Origin: Cytophagales bacterium
GTDB taxonomy: Bacteria > Bacteroidota > Bacteroidia > Cytophagales > VRUD01
Assembly (NCBI GenBank): GCA_019456305.1
Contig: VRUD01000036.1
Span: 1-40,446, forward strand
Direction: 5' to 3'
Length of the DNA stretch: 40,446 nt
Positions 1 to 7,352 of this stretch are shown here, one piece after another. The position numbers and the translations under genes were made by a program. The notes under the pieces were generated by a model. It did no database searches, was not told where the DNA came from, and saw nothing but the letters and a program-made list of their open reading frames with translations. Each line of letters starts with the position of its first letter. Within the stretch, counting starts at the first letter, position 1.

Positions 1-836
1 CATCTGGTTCTCCAAATTTGAATTGGGCTCTTTATGCTGGATTAGAAGTTAAAGTCGGAGCAAGAATAGAAGCATTTAGTAAGACATTATTTGATTATAG
101 CGCAACAGTAATTAAAGATTCAATAATTTTAGATCAAGGTGTTGGAGGTCCAATTACTTCTACTCTAACTGACCCAAGAGATGGCCAGGTATATAATACA
201 GTACTTATCGGCACTCAATGGTGGATGGCAGAAAACCTCAATTACGGAACTTATGTGCCGATAGCAACCGGACAAGCGGGCGCAGGCACACAAAAATATT
301 GTCAGAATCTTGCCGGAGTTAATGATGCTTCTTGTCCTTTTGGCGGTTTATATGAATGGACAGAAATAATGAATGGCTCCGCTTCCTGCAACGGCACAGG
401 TGCGCCACCTAATGATAAGTGCCCGACAAATGTACAAGGAGTATGCCCTGCAGGCTGGCATGTACCTTCTCATTATGAGTGGACTACTTTAGAAAAAAAT
501 GTTGGCACCAACCCGGGTGCTTTCCCTTACGATATAACTACAACCGGAGTATGGCTTGGAACAGATGAAGGCGGCAACCTCAAACAAACCGGCATCGCCA
601 ACTGGACAACTCCCAACACAGGCGCCACCAACACCAGCGGTTTTACAGCCCTTCCGAGTGGCCAGTCCTGGTCCGGTTCGTTCTACTATACCGGTAGCTA
701 CGGTTACTGGTGGAGTTCTACCGAGAGCAGCGGGGCGAATGCGTGGGCCCGGGAGCTGATCTATAATACCGCTCAGGTGCGCAGGGGCTACGCCAATAAG
801 GCAACCGGCTTTAGTGTGCGTTGCGTTAAGGACTAA
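1..836 (+). CDS. FISUMP-domain surface protein, 3' part
   Basis: The gene enters from the left edge: the frame is open from base 3 and no convincing start is present (a TTG at 18 is just an internal Leu). The product carries a Fibrobacter succinogenes major paralogous (FISUMP) domain, shown by the runs IGTQWWMAENLNYGT, CPAGWHVPSHYEW, YWWSSTE and the terminal GFSVRCVKD. This domain is common in secreted or cell-surface proteins of Bacteroidota and Fibrobacteres, and its biochemical role is unknown. Several cysteines (CQN, CPF, CNG, CPT, CPA, CVK) could form disulfides, which fits export. The last ~280 bases are clearly more GC-rich than the start, as is usual for the conserved core of this domain. 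No C-terminal sorting domain follows. The stop codon abuts a structured non-coding segment. Confidence 0.85.
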   Translation, partial: SGSPNLNWALYAGLEVKVGARIEAFSKTLFDYSATVIKDSIILDQGVGGPITSTLTDPRDGQVYNTVLIGTQWWMAENLNYGTYVPIATGQAGAGTQKYCQNLAGVNDASCPFGGLYEWTEIMNGSASCNGTGAPPNDKCPTNVQGVCPAGWHVPSHYEWTTLEKNVGTNPGAFPYDITTTGVWLGTDEGGNLKQTGIANWTTPNTGATNTSGFTALPSGQSWSGSFYYTGSYGYWWSSTESSGANAWARELIYNTAQVRRGYANKATGFSVRCVKD

Positions 837-1181
837 GTGTGCCAGGAAGCACATCAAAACGATTACGTTTTAATGTGCATGTTGTTTTCAAGATGGTTTA
901 CCCTGTGGAATCCCGCAGAGCTGGACTATTCAACAGGGTGGGCTGTAAACACTTGCTTTGTAAGTATCAGAAACGAGCTGTTATAGATAAACAGAGGTCT
1001 CACAAACGATAAGGACAAAGAAAAGCATACAGAATTGAACCACCGACAGGGGGTAACGATGCTGATTCATGGGCCTATCGTTGTTGGATACCAAGATGAT
1101 AATGAAATCAAACCTTGAAGGTTTAAGAAATAATAGGAATAACATCAAAAAAAATGAAACAAGAAACCAGTTAGGCTTCAT
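837..1181 (+). other. Structured non-coding segment, possible truncated group II intron 5' end
   Basis: No convincing gene lies here. The segment starts right after the FISUMP stop with GTGTGCC, which fits the GUGYG 5' end of bacterial group II introns. It continues with a near-perfect 30-nt hairpin (849-878: outer stem GCACAT/ATGTGC, inner stem AAAACG/CGTTTT, loop ATTA) and a second pair of arms, ACCCTGT (about 899-905) with ACAGGGT (about 934-940). The CTGTAAAC...AGAAACGA stretch and overall pattern resemble domain I of such introns. No reverse transcriptase, domain V hairpin or 3' end is seen, so if it is an intron only the 5' few hundred bases remain. It may be another structured RNA. A 66-codon minus-strand frame here looks like noise. 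Confidence 0.33.
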
Positions 1182-1183
1182 AA

Positions 1184-1214
1184 ATTGTAATTTGCATAAA
1201 AAACTGTATCTTTG
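1184..1214 (+). promoter_or_regulatory. Bacteroidota-type promoter for the toxin-antitoxin pair
   Basis: ATTG at 1184-1187, then exactly 19 nt, then TATCTTTG at 1207-1214. This matches the Bacteroidota -33 (TTTG) and -7 (TAnnTTTG) consensus. Transcription would start near 1220, leaving about 10 nt before the ATG at 1230. Confidence 0.7.
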
Positions 1215-1229
1215 ATAAAAATAAATAAA

Positions 1230-1496
1230 ATGAAAAATATTACGGTACCAATAGAAATACCATCAGATTTGTTGATTACGCTTAATCAGTCTGAAAAGGA
1301 GTTGAAATCGCATTTTCAGACAGCAATCGCTATTTGGCTATTCCAAGAAGGGAAATTGACAATTGGGAAAGCTATACAATTATCTGGATTAACCCGCTAT
1401 GAATTTGAAAAAGCACTTACGAAAAACAATATCCCGATCTCAGAATTGGACACTGGCCAGATAATTTCTGATGTTGAAAAACTAAGTAATTTGTAG
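1230..1496 (+). CDS. UPF0175 family antitoxin
   Basis: An 88-residue protein resembling the UPF0175 family of small HTH-type proteins. The core runs from PIEIPSDLL through a helical segment with AIWLFQEGKLTIGKAIQLSGLTRYEFEKAL, a helix-turn-helix-like stretch, to a short tail. Family members are usually antitoxins and DNA-binding autorepressors, paired with a PIN-domain toxin. That is the arrangement here: the next gene starts 3 nt after this stop. I chose ATG 1230 over an upstream TTG at 1212 because the TTG lies inside the -7 promoter box. The very short leader suggests nearly leaderless translation. Confidence 0.8.
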   Translation: MKNITVPIEIPSDLLITLNQSEKELKSHFQTAIAIWLFQEGKLTIGKAIQLSGLTRYEFEKALTKNNIPISELDTGQIISDVEKLSNL

Positions 1497-1499
1497 TCT

Positions 1500-1985
1500 A
1501 TGAAAATAGTTATTGCTGACACGGGAGCATTAATTTCCCTTGGTCTGACTGGACATATTTACTTAATTGATAAAATTTTTGGGGACTTCTATATTGCAAA
1601 TGCAGTTTGGGAGGAACTACAGAGATATGACAACCCTGATTTTGATAAAAGTCTTCTGGTTCAACTAAAAAAACGAGTAGAAAGTATCAAATCCAAAAAT
1701 CATCTTTCTGTGATAATGGATTACGGTGAATCTGAATCAATAATTTTATACGAGGAATTAAAAGCTGACTATTTGCTTATAGATGACAATAGAGCCAGGA
1801 TTATTGCTGAATCATTGGACGTTAAATGCATTGGATCAATAGGTTTACTTATAAAAGCAAAACAGAAAGGACTGTTAAGTGATTTGAAACCGATCTTTGA
1901 GAAGTGGATTATAACTGGTAGATATTTCTCAAAAAAACTATTGAACAAGATATTATTACAAACTGGAGAAACACTGATTAAATAA
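1500..1985 (+). CDS. DUF3368 / PIN-like toxin
   Basis: A 161-residue PIN-fold protein of the DUF3368 group, predicted to be an RNA-cleaving toxin neutralised by the preceding UPF0175 protein. Acidic PIN residues are visible in order: IADTGALISL near the N-terminus (Asp7), DYGESESIIL in the middle, and LLIDDNRARIIAE after it, followed by GSIGLLIKAKQKGLL, typical of this family. It begins 3 nt downstream of the antitoxin stop, so the two are surely co-transcribed. The cellular target cannot be read from sequence. The C-terminus (KWIITGRYFSKKLLNKIL) matches the family's usual end, so the gene appears intact. Confidence 0.82.
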   Translation: MKIVIADTGALISLGLTGHIYLIDKIFGDFYIANAVWEELQRYDNPDFDKSLLVQLKKRVESIKSKNHLSVIMDYGESESIILYEELKADYLLIDDNRARIIAESLDVKCIGSIGLLIKAKQKGLLSDLKPIFEKWIITGRYFSKKLLNKILLQTGETLIK

Positions 1986-1995
1986 GAATTACAAA

Positions 1996-2126
1996 GCCTA
2001 ACAAGCGGTCATAAATAATTGCGGGTGAGGTGGTTAGTCAAGCGTTTATGGTTCGTATCAACTTCATCTTGGTTTGAAAGGAAAGTGCCTCGTACTCCGC
2101 AACTATTCATACCTCCGATCCGATAA
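1996..2126. repeat. Imperfect palindromic repeat, attC-like
   Basis: A gene-free stretch with imperfect dyad symmetry. The arm at 2007-2024 (ending ATTGCGG) pairs with the arm at 2097-2113 (starting CCGCAACTATTC), with a single bulge and G-U style mismatches, around a ~70-nt centre. It begins with GCCTAAC, a match to the RYYYAAC core of integron attC sites, but no matching GTTRRRY is found at the other end. It may be a dispersed Bacteroidota palindrome or a degenerate recombination site. Confidence 0.45.
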
Positions 2127-2304
2127 CTATAACTCTAAACCAATAAACTAAAAACATTAATAATTCACTTAGCCTGATTAATTCATAAATTATTAATTAA
2201 ATAGAACGCAGATTTACCCCAGACATTATCAATGCAAATTTTACGGTTTCGTTTATTACCTACATAAAATAAAAAAAACAAATATTGAAAATACGATTCA
2301 ACAT

Positions 2305-2415
2305 TTGTTAACTTTACTCCATCAAAACAAACAAGCAGCAGTAGGCAGCAGCAGGAGGCAGGACTGCCAACTGCCGCTGCCTACTGCTGCTTGTTAACTT
2401 TACTCAATCAAAACA
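2305..2415. repeat. 20-bp inverted repeat between 25-bp direct repeats, upstream of recQ
   Basis: A 25-nt sequence beginning TTGTTAACTTTACT occurs at 2305-2329 and again at 2391-2415 with one mismatch. Between and partly overlapping them is a perfect 20-bp inverted repeat (2330-2349 and 2376-2395, core AGCAGCAGTAGGCAGC). The direct repeats contain TAACTTTA, one base from the -7 consensus, so a recQ promoter element is effectively duplicated around a hairpin. The rest of 2127-2304 shows nothing gene-like. Confidence 0.75.
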
Positions 2416-2426
2416 TTACAAGCAAT

Positions 2427-4637
2427 ATGCCAACTCCACACCAAATCCTAAAAGAAAGTTTCGGATTCTCTGAATTTCGTGACAAGCAACAGCAGATCAT
2501 TGAATCGGTATTAAACGGCAAAGATAGCTTAGTGCTGATGCCCACGGGTGGAGGCAAATCACTTTGCTACCAGATCCCGGCATTGGTCTTTGAGGGGCTG
2601 ACGGTGGTTGTTTCGCCATTGATCGCATTGATGAAAGACCAGGTAGATGCGCTAAAGCTCAACGGAATTGATGCGGCTTTTTTAAATTCTACATTAAGCT
2701 ACGGGGAACAAGATCAAATAACAGCAAACCTGAAAGCCAACAAAATAAAGCTGCTTTATATTGCCCCTGAGCGCTTGTTTTCCCGGGAAATGCAATTTCT
2801 AAATTTTCTCAAATCACTATCCCTACCTGCCGACCTGTCCCGTGCCGAAGGTCGGGAAGCATCAGCGCAGGTAGGAATTTCACTATTTGCCATTGACGAA
2901 GCGCATTGCATATCACACTGGGGACATGATTTCAGGCCTGAATACCTCATGCTTTCTAAGTTAAAAAAGGAATTTCCAAAAGTGCCTGTGATAGCGCTTA
3001 CTGCAACCGCAGATGTGCAAACCCGAAAGGATATTCTGCAAAAACTTCAGCTAAATAATCCGGAAACCTTTATATCCAGCTTCAACAGGGAAAACATTCA
3101 TTATTTTATACAACCAAAAAGAAGGAGCTATGACAGGCTCGTTGATTTTCTTAGGCAGCATGAAGATGAATCAGGTATTGTGTATGTGTTGTCAAGGAAG
3201 TCGGCAGAATATACAGCAGAAGACCTTCAGAATGACGGATTTTCTGCTAAACCATACCATGCAGGATTAGACAAAGACATACGCGATAAGCACCATGAAC
3301 TTTTTATCAAAGACCAGGTAAAGATCATTGTAGCCACCATTGCCTTTGGAATGGGGATTGACAAATCCAACGTCCGCTTTGTGGCACACATGGACTTGCC
3401 CAAAAACATAGAAAGCTATTACCAGGAAACAGGCAGGGCGGGACGAGACGGGATTAAAAGTGAAGCCCTGCTATTTTACAGCTATGCCGATGTCATCAAA
3501 CTAAAAAAATTCGTAGAAATTGAAGATAACAAGGAGCAATCTGCCATTATGCTGCGCAAGCTTGATAAAATGGCTGATTACTGCCAATCAAAAAAGTGCA
3601 GGAGAAAATACATGCTGGAATATTTCGGAGAAACTTACCCGCATGAGAACTGTGATTCCTGTGATATCTGTCTTGACAAATATGAAAGATTTGACGGTAC
3701 GGTCATAGCACAAAAGGCCCTTTCTGCAGTAACAAGATTAAACGAAAGGTTCGGTATCAACTATGTCATTGACTTTTTGAGAGGATCTCAGTCGGAAAAG
3801 ATAAAAGAATGGCATAAAAAACTTAAAACCTATGGGATAGGGGCCGAAATAAGCAAAGATGACTGGCGCACGTATATCAGGAATTTGATAGATGAGGAGT
3901 ATCTGGCAGTTACTGAAGGTGAATATCCTGTATTGAACCTGACCCAAAAAAGCTCTCCTGTACTCAATGGGCAGGAAAAAGTGATGTTGGTAAAAAGCGT
4001 TACAAGGGAAACTATAGTTGAACAAACGATGAGCTATGAAGATGAACTGCTTAAAAAGCTCAAAGCCATCCGTTACGAATTATCCATCCAGGAAAATGTG
4101 CCTGCCTATATCATATTTTCAGATGTTACTCTTATAGAACTTTCTACCTACCTGCCTCAGGATTTTGAAGAACTGAAACAGATATCAGGTTTCGGTGAAA
4201 TAAAGCTGGCAAAATATGGAAACCTTTTCCTTGATGCCACCGTCCGATATTGCAGGGAGAAGGATTTGAAGTCTAAAATTCATTATAAAAAGCCAAAACG
4301 CCAAAGAAAAAGCAGACCGGGTTCTGCCACCAAACCCGATACGAAAGTAGAAACTTTTCAACTATTCAAAAACGGGAAAAGCATCCCTGATATTGCTACA
4401 GCAAGAGAATTAGCCACCAGTACCATTGAAGGACATTTAGCTCATTTTATCCTTGATGGACAGATTGAACTAAAAGACCTTGTACCTGCTGAAAAAGTAC
4501 CGGATATTGAGAAAGCCGTCATGCTCCATGGCAGCCAGGCTTTATCGCCAATCAAAAATGAGTTGGGGGATAATTTTAGTTATGGAGAAATAAGGGCAGT
4601 GATAAATCATTTACAGAAGGAGAAGCTGAACGCATAA
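2427..4637 (+). CDS. recQ: ATP-dependent DNA helicase RecQ
   Basis: A 736-residue superfamily 2, 3'-5' DNA helicase acting in recombination and fork repair. Seen in order: Walker A TGGGKS (residues 40-45), DEAH box (157-160) in [25 protein letters not shown], the motif V/VI run with [11 protein letters not shown] and [10 protein letters not shown], a four-Cys zinc site (YCQSKKC...CDSCDIC), an RQC winged helix, an HRDC domain ([14 protein letters not shown]...[13 protein letters not shown]) and a C-terminal helix-turn-helix extension ([24 protein letters not shown]) typical of Bacteroidota and Gram-positive RecQ. I chose ATG 2427; the frame is open to a TTG at 2391, but that lies in a repeat. 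Odd: about 18-22 extra residues before motif II (around 133-150) come from an inserted palindrome, listed separately. The frame is preserved and motif II is intact, so the enzyme may still work. Confidence 0.96.
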   Translation: MPTPHQILKESFGFSEFRDKQQQIIESVLNGKDSLVLMPTGGGKSLCYQIPALVFEGLTVVVSPLIALMKDQVDALKLNGIDAAFLNSTLSYGEQDQITANLKANKIKLLYIAPERLFSREMQFLNFLKSLSLPADLSRAEGREASAQVGISLFAIDEAHCISHWGHDFRPEYLMLSKLKKEFPKVPVIALTATADVQTRKDILQKLQLNNPETFISSFNRENIHYFIQPKRRSYDRLVDFLRQHEDESGIVYVLSRKSAEYTAEDLQNDGFSAKPYHAGLDKDIRDKHHELFIKDQVKIIVATIAFGMGIDKSNVRFVAHMDLPKNIESYYQETGRAGRDGIKSEALLFYSYADVIKLKKFVEIEDNKEQSAIMLRKLDKMADYCQSKKCRRKYMLEYFGETYPHENCDSCDICLDKYERFDGTVIAQKALSAVTRLNERFGINYVIDFLRGSQSEKIKEWHKKLKTYGIGAEISKDDWRTYIRNLIDEEYLAVTEGEYPVLNLTQKSSPVLNGQEKVMLVKSVTRETIVEQTMSYEDELLKKLKAIRYELSIQENVPAYIIFSDVTLIELSTYLPQDFEELKQISGFGEIKLAKYGNLFLDATVRYCREKDLKSKIHYKKPKRQRKSRPGSATKPDTKVETFQLFKNGKSIPDIATARELATSTIEGHLAHFILDGQIELKDLVPAEKVPDIEKAVMLHGSQALSPIKNELGDNFSYGEIRAVINHLQKEKLNA
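2822..2875. repeat. Palindromic element inserted in frame in recQ
   Basis: Perfect outer arms CCTACCTGC (2822-2830) and GCAGGTAGG (2867-2875), plus inner arms CGACCT (2831-2836) and AGGTCG (2849-2854). Translated in frame it gives [17 protein letters not shown], low-complexity residues absent from typical RecQ just before the DEAH strand. TCACTAT flanks the region at 2814-2820 and 2880-2886, exactly 66 nt apart, possibly a target duplication. Related CCTGCC/GGCAGG arms recur at about 32147 and 33833. Confidence 0.7.
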
Positions 4638-4719
4638 GGCATGGAGCATAGAGCAATACCATCACAGTTTGTTTCTTTTAACTAAACGGTTGAGTATGCT
4701 ATCAAAGTTTTTTTAACAA

Positions 4720-4836
4720 ATGTCAAATCTAAAACCATACAATGCTAAAATAAAGATCGGTAAAATTGAAGCCGAAATATTTTGGCAAACGACTAATTGT
4801 GAGCATTTCTTACAAAACTATTTTTTATATCAATGA
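4720..4836 (+). CDS. Very small hypothetical ORF, coupled to the next
   Basis: Thirty-eight codons from ATG 4720, translating as MSNLKPYNAKIKIGKIEAEIFW... and ending ...YFLYQ. No family is recognised. It may be real because its TGA overlaps the ATG of the next small gene (ATGA at 4833-4836), the usual sign of translational coupling, and its composition is protein-like (mixed charged and hydrophobic residues, two Trp/Cys-containing turns). No convincing ribosome site or promoter box is visible just upstream. It could be a remnant. Confidence 0.35.
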   Translation: MSNLKPYNAKIKIGKIEAEIFWQTTNCEHFLQNYFLYQ

Positions 4837-5042
4837 ATACAAAGACAATTACCAAAATAAAAAAAATGGCTAAAAGAGTTAATACGGCTGACAAGAAGAA
4901 AAAACCGTCAAACCAAAACTCGAAAATTTTTCCAAAAGCATTATGGAAAGACGCCAATGGAGATCTTTTCTACAAAAAAAATGGAAAATTAGTACCATTT
5001 ACCGGTGATATTGAAAAATGGCTCGGGGTAGAAGAAAGTTAA
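4833..5042 (+). CDS. Small basic hypothetical protein
   Basis: A 69-residue protein with no recognised family. The N-terminal half is lysine-rich (KKMAKRVNTADKKKK), then a compact part follows with KALWKDANGDLFYKKNGKLVPF and an acidic end, WLGVEES. The second half reads like a small beta-hairpin domain. An internal ATG at 4866 (MAKRVNT) is an alternative start. It overlaps the preceding 38-codon ORF by four bases. A role in nucleic acid binding is only a guess from charge. Confidence 0.5.
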   Translation: MNTKTITKIKKMAKRVNTADKKKKPSNQNSKIFPKALWKDANGDLFYKKNGKLVPFTGDIEKWLGVEES

Positions 5043-5136
5043 TCTAATTATATTTATCATAATTACTATTTTATGGATAAATGGAAAGAGTTTGAAATGC
5101 AGTTGATTTAATAAATATTAATAACAATAGGGTCAA

Positions 5137-5166
5137 CCAGCACCCAGTAACCAGCATCCAGTAACT
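5137..5166. repeat. CCAGTAAC-type low-complexity repeat
   Basis: Two tandem copies of a CAGCAYCCAGTAAC-like unit. The same family, in reverse complement, occurs at 39627-39670 upstream of the M16 protease, so this is a dispersed simple repeat of the genome. The remaining bases of 5043-5223 hold nothing gene-like. Confidence 0.6.
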
Positions 5167-5223
5167 GATAATTTGATGCATGATGTTAATAATAATTACA
5201 ATTTAAGTTGCTTTTTTTTTAAT

Positions 5224-6234
5224 TTAGCTTTTTAGGTTCATTATAAAATTGGTAGTATGTATTTCTCCATTGTGATTGAATTGCATAAATACTTTGTACT
5301 TGCTTTCCCTGGGGAAATTAGTATGTAAGTAAATATCGGGTCCGGTGGTTTCAGATTCCATGGGATGAACATGTAAATATTCTTCAATGTCTTCACTAAG
5401 GATAACCATGTGTGCCAATGCTCCTAAATAAGTATCCAGGTTATTTACTGCTTTCCCGTCTTTGGTAATATTAATTTGTAATTGAATAGATGTTTTGATT
5501 GCAAAATCTTTGTCGGCACCTAATTTGACTGTATATCCATCTCCTTCCCATACTAATCTTTCATCTCCCAAAGGAATCTTTGCCTTTTCTTTTCCGGAAA
5601 CTTTGATAGGAATTTTCTCTATCTGGTTAGCTGCCTTGGAGGGTGTGTAATCAAGGAATATAATATAATCGCCACCAGAGAGAAATTTCGTTTCTTTTAA
5701 TCCCCTGCCTTTAGTATAATCTTCACTTTCAGCTAATACATCAATTATATGATCTCCACTAGCAGTGTACTCGGGATGGATATGTTCAAAATAAGACAAG
5801 TCTTTACTGAACACCATCATGTGGATTTTTTTTTCGTGTACGATATCTAATGGAACAAGAGCGGTCTCATTGGATTCATCTATGGGTCTAAAAGTAAGTG
5901 TAGCTGCTTTTCCGGCTTCAATTTGAACCGGGTCAGAACTGTAATCCATTCTATATGATTTTGAGCTTGTTGCTTTATCTGAATGTACTAAATTCATTCC
6001 GCAAACAGGGCATTTGCCGGGTTTATCACTCTGGCTTCCCTCGCAAGCCATCGGGCAGGTGTAAATATGCTTGTGATCATCACCTTCATCATGTGAATGT
6101 TCGTGATGTTCACCGTCCACGTGTTCGTGGGCTGCTTCACTTTGATTATCTCCTGAATTACTGCATCCGGAGATTAACATTGTTCCAAGCGTAAAAGCAC
6201 TTGCAGTTCCTAAAATTAAAATTGTCTTTTTCAT
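5224..6234 (-). CDS. Heavy-metal-binding-domain lipoprotein
   Basis: A 336-residue predicted lipoprotein: the N-terminal signal MKKTILILG... ends in the lipobox LISGC. A His/Asp/Glu-rich linker follows (HEHVDGEHHEHSHDEGDDHKH), then a heavy-metal-binding domain with CPMACEGSQSDKPGKCPVCGMNL. The rest is beta-rich, with two repeats of a motif found in Bacteroidota copper-resistance proteins (FEHIHPEY and LHVHPMES). It probably binds Cu, Zn or a similar cation at the envelope and feeds the CusA-type pump encoded upstream on the same strand. An AbiEii/DUF6922 pair separates it from the pump gene, so it may have its own promoter. The exact metal is not readable. Confidence 0.82.
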   Translation of the reverse strand: MKKTILILGTASAFTLGTMLISGCSNSGDNQSEAAHEHVDGEHHEHSHDEGDDHKHIYTCPMACEGSQSDKPGKCPVCGMNLVHSDKATSSKSYRMDYSSDPVQIEAGKAATLTFRPIDESNETALVPLDIVHEKKIHMMVFSKDLSYFEHIHPEYTASGDHIIDVLAESEDYTKGRGLKETKFLSGGDYIIFLDYTPSKAANQIEKIPIKVSGKEKAKIPLGDERLVWEGDGYTVKLGADKDFAIKTSIQLQINITKDGKAVNNLDTYLGALAHMVILSEDIEEYLHVHPMESETTGPDIYLHTNFPRESKYKVFMQFNHNGEIHTTNFIMNLKS

Positions 6235-6293
6235 AATTTAATAAATTTAAAGGTTAGTATATATATTTTTGCCTCGTAGAAAGATTTCTTCAT

Positions 6294-6983
6294 TTATTTC
6301 CTTTGTTTTTTTCTCAGCTTCATTTCTCTTTCTTTCAGAATTCCGTCAAAATAATCCTTCAATCCAATTTCAATTTTCTTCTTTGTCATTTCCCATGTCA
6401 ATTCATTCAACATTTTTGGCATTTCAGTTTTTTCGGCATCGTCAAAATCCTTGATTCTTAATATAATGGTTTCTTCATAAGGCGCCATCGTTGAATATTT
6501 TTCTTTAAATAAGCCAACCATTTCTTTTATGCTGCATTTGTCGAGCAAAGCGGCAACATCCACTAAATCCTTTTTTGTTTTTCTCCCGGTGAAGGGGTCG
6601 CAGGTTATTTTAATTTTCATGGCGGCAATTTCTTCCGGGTGTGCCATGCGAATTCCATCTTCAACAAGGGCATTGCGGATGAATTTATTTTTGTGGTCCA
6701 CAATGTCAACTTTTACTCCTTCATTAGTTATTGTTCGAATCATAATTCCACCCTTTGGTTTAACCCCGCTTTTCAAATTGAATTTTTCAATTAATTCAGC
6801 AGCTATTTCATCCCCTGAAAAATCATTACTTGTAAACAGGTCAATATCCATTGATTCCCTGTGCCCTAATTGTAATGACAGGGCAGTACCGCCAACAAGG
6901 CGGAAATTCTTAAGCGACTTCATCTCCATCAGTTGACGAAGGGCTTTTAGTAACTGCGGGGATACTCCTTCAGTTCGTAGCAT
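6294..6983 (-). CDS. AbiEii/AbiGii-like nucleotidyltransferase toxin
   Basis: A 229-residue DNA polymerase beta-type nucleotidyltransferase of the AbiEii family, toxins of type IV toxin-antitoxin or abortive-infection systems. The hallmark is LVGGTALSLQLGHRESMDIDLF (GGT at 31-33, catalytic Asp46 and Asp48), with a third Asp in VKVDIVD, then HPEEIAAMKIKI and KDLVDVAALL. Characterised AbiEii proteins transfer nucleotides to target RNAs; the target here is unknown. It overlaps the end of the upstream DUF6922 gene by 37 nt, so the two form one module. The C-terminus is unusually lysine/arginine-rich (EREMKLRKKQRK). Confidence 0.85.
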   Translation of the reverse strand: MLRTEGVSPQLLKALRQLMEMKSLKNFRLVGGTALSLQLGHRESMDIDLFTSNDFSGDEIAAELIEKFNLKSGVKPKGGIMIRTITNEGVKVDIVDHKNKFIRNALVEDGIRMAHPEEIAAMKIKITCDPFTGRKTKKDLVDVAALLDKCSIKEMVGLFKEKYSTMAPYEETIILRIKDFDDAEKTEMPKMLNELTWEMTKKKIEIGLKDYFDGILKEREMKLRKKQRK

Positions 6984-7243
6984 TTGAATTTTTTTTCCGG
7001 AATTCCCAAAAATGCAGAGGCCGTTGCAAGTCCATATGCATCAAGGTTATTGGTAGAAAGTAAAAGTTTTGTCACATATTCTTTGCCATAGCAGATAATG
7101 ATGTCGGCAACCTCCTGAAAGTTTCCATAATTAAAAACACGGCAAATTATAAAATCGCCACTTTTTTCGTAATTGATATTCTCTATGGAAACATCCCAGA
7201 AAACAGCAGGATTTATTTCGGGAATATACTTGGGAAATTTCAT
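6947..7243 (-). CDS. DUF6922 protein, partner of the AbiEii-like toxin
   Basis: A 98-residue protein with the DUF6922 pattern: FPKYIPEINPAVFWDV near the start, FIICRVFNYGN, IICYGKEYVTKLLL and a terminal IPEKKFKCYELKEY. This family sits just upstream of AbiEii-type nucleotidyltransferases in Bacteroidota and probably acts as, or with, the antitoxin; that role is inferred from context. A candidate -7 box lies on the minus strand at 7264-7271 (TAATTTCG, one mismatch). The gene overlaps the toxin start by 37 nt. Confidence 0.75.
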   Translation of the reverse strand: MKFPKYIPEINPAVFWDVSIENINYEKSGDFIICRVFNYGNFQEVADIIICYGKEYVTKLLLSTNNLDAYGLATASAFLGIPEKKFKCYELKEYPRSY

Positions 7244-7352
7244 TAATGTAATTTTTAAAACTACGAAATTAAGAAAAAAACGAAAAAAAACTTCATTTAT
7301 TATCTGAAATTATTGAATAGTAAGAATCCTGTAAATTTAACCGGATTAGTTA

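Noticed and set aside
489-857. 122-codon minus-strand frame opposite the FISUMP gene
   Set aside because: Shadow of the GC-rich FISUMP coding region; no start context and no family features.
981-1181. 66-codon hydrophobic minus-strand frame
   Set aside because: Composition is explained by AT-rich non-coding DNA; no promoter, and it lies in the structured segment.
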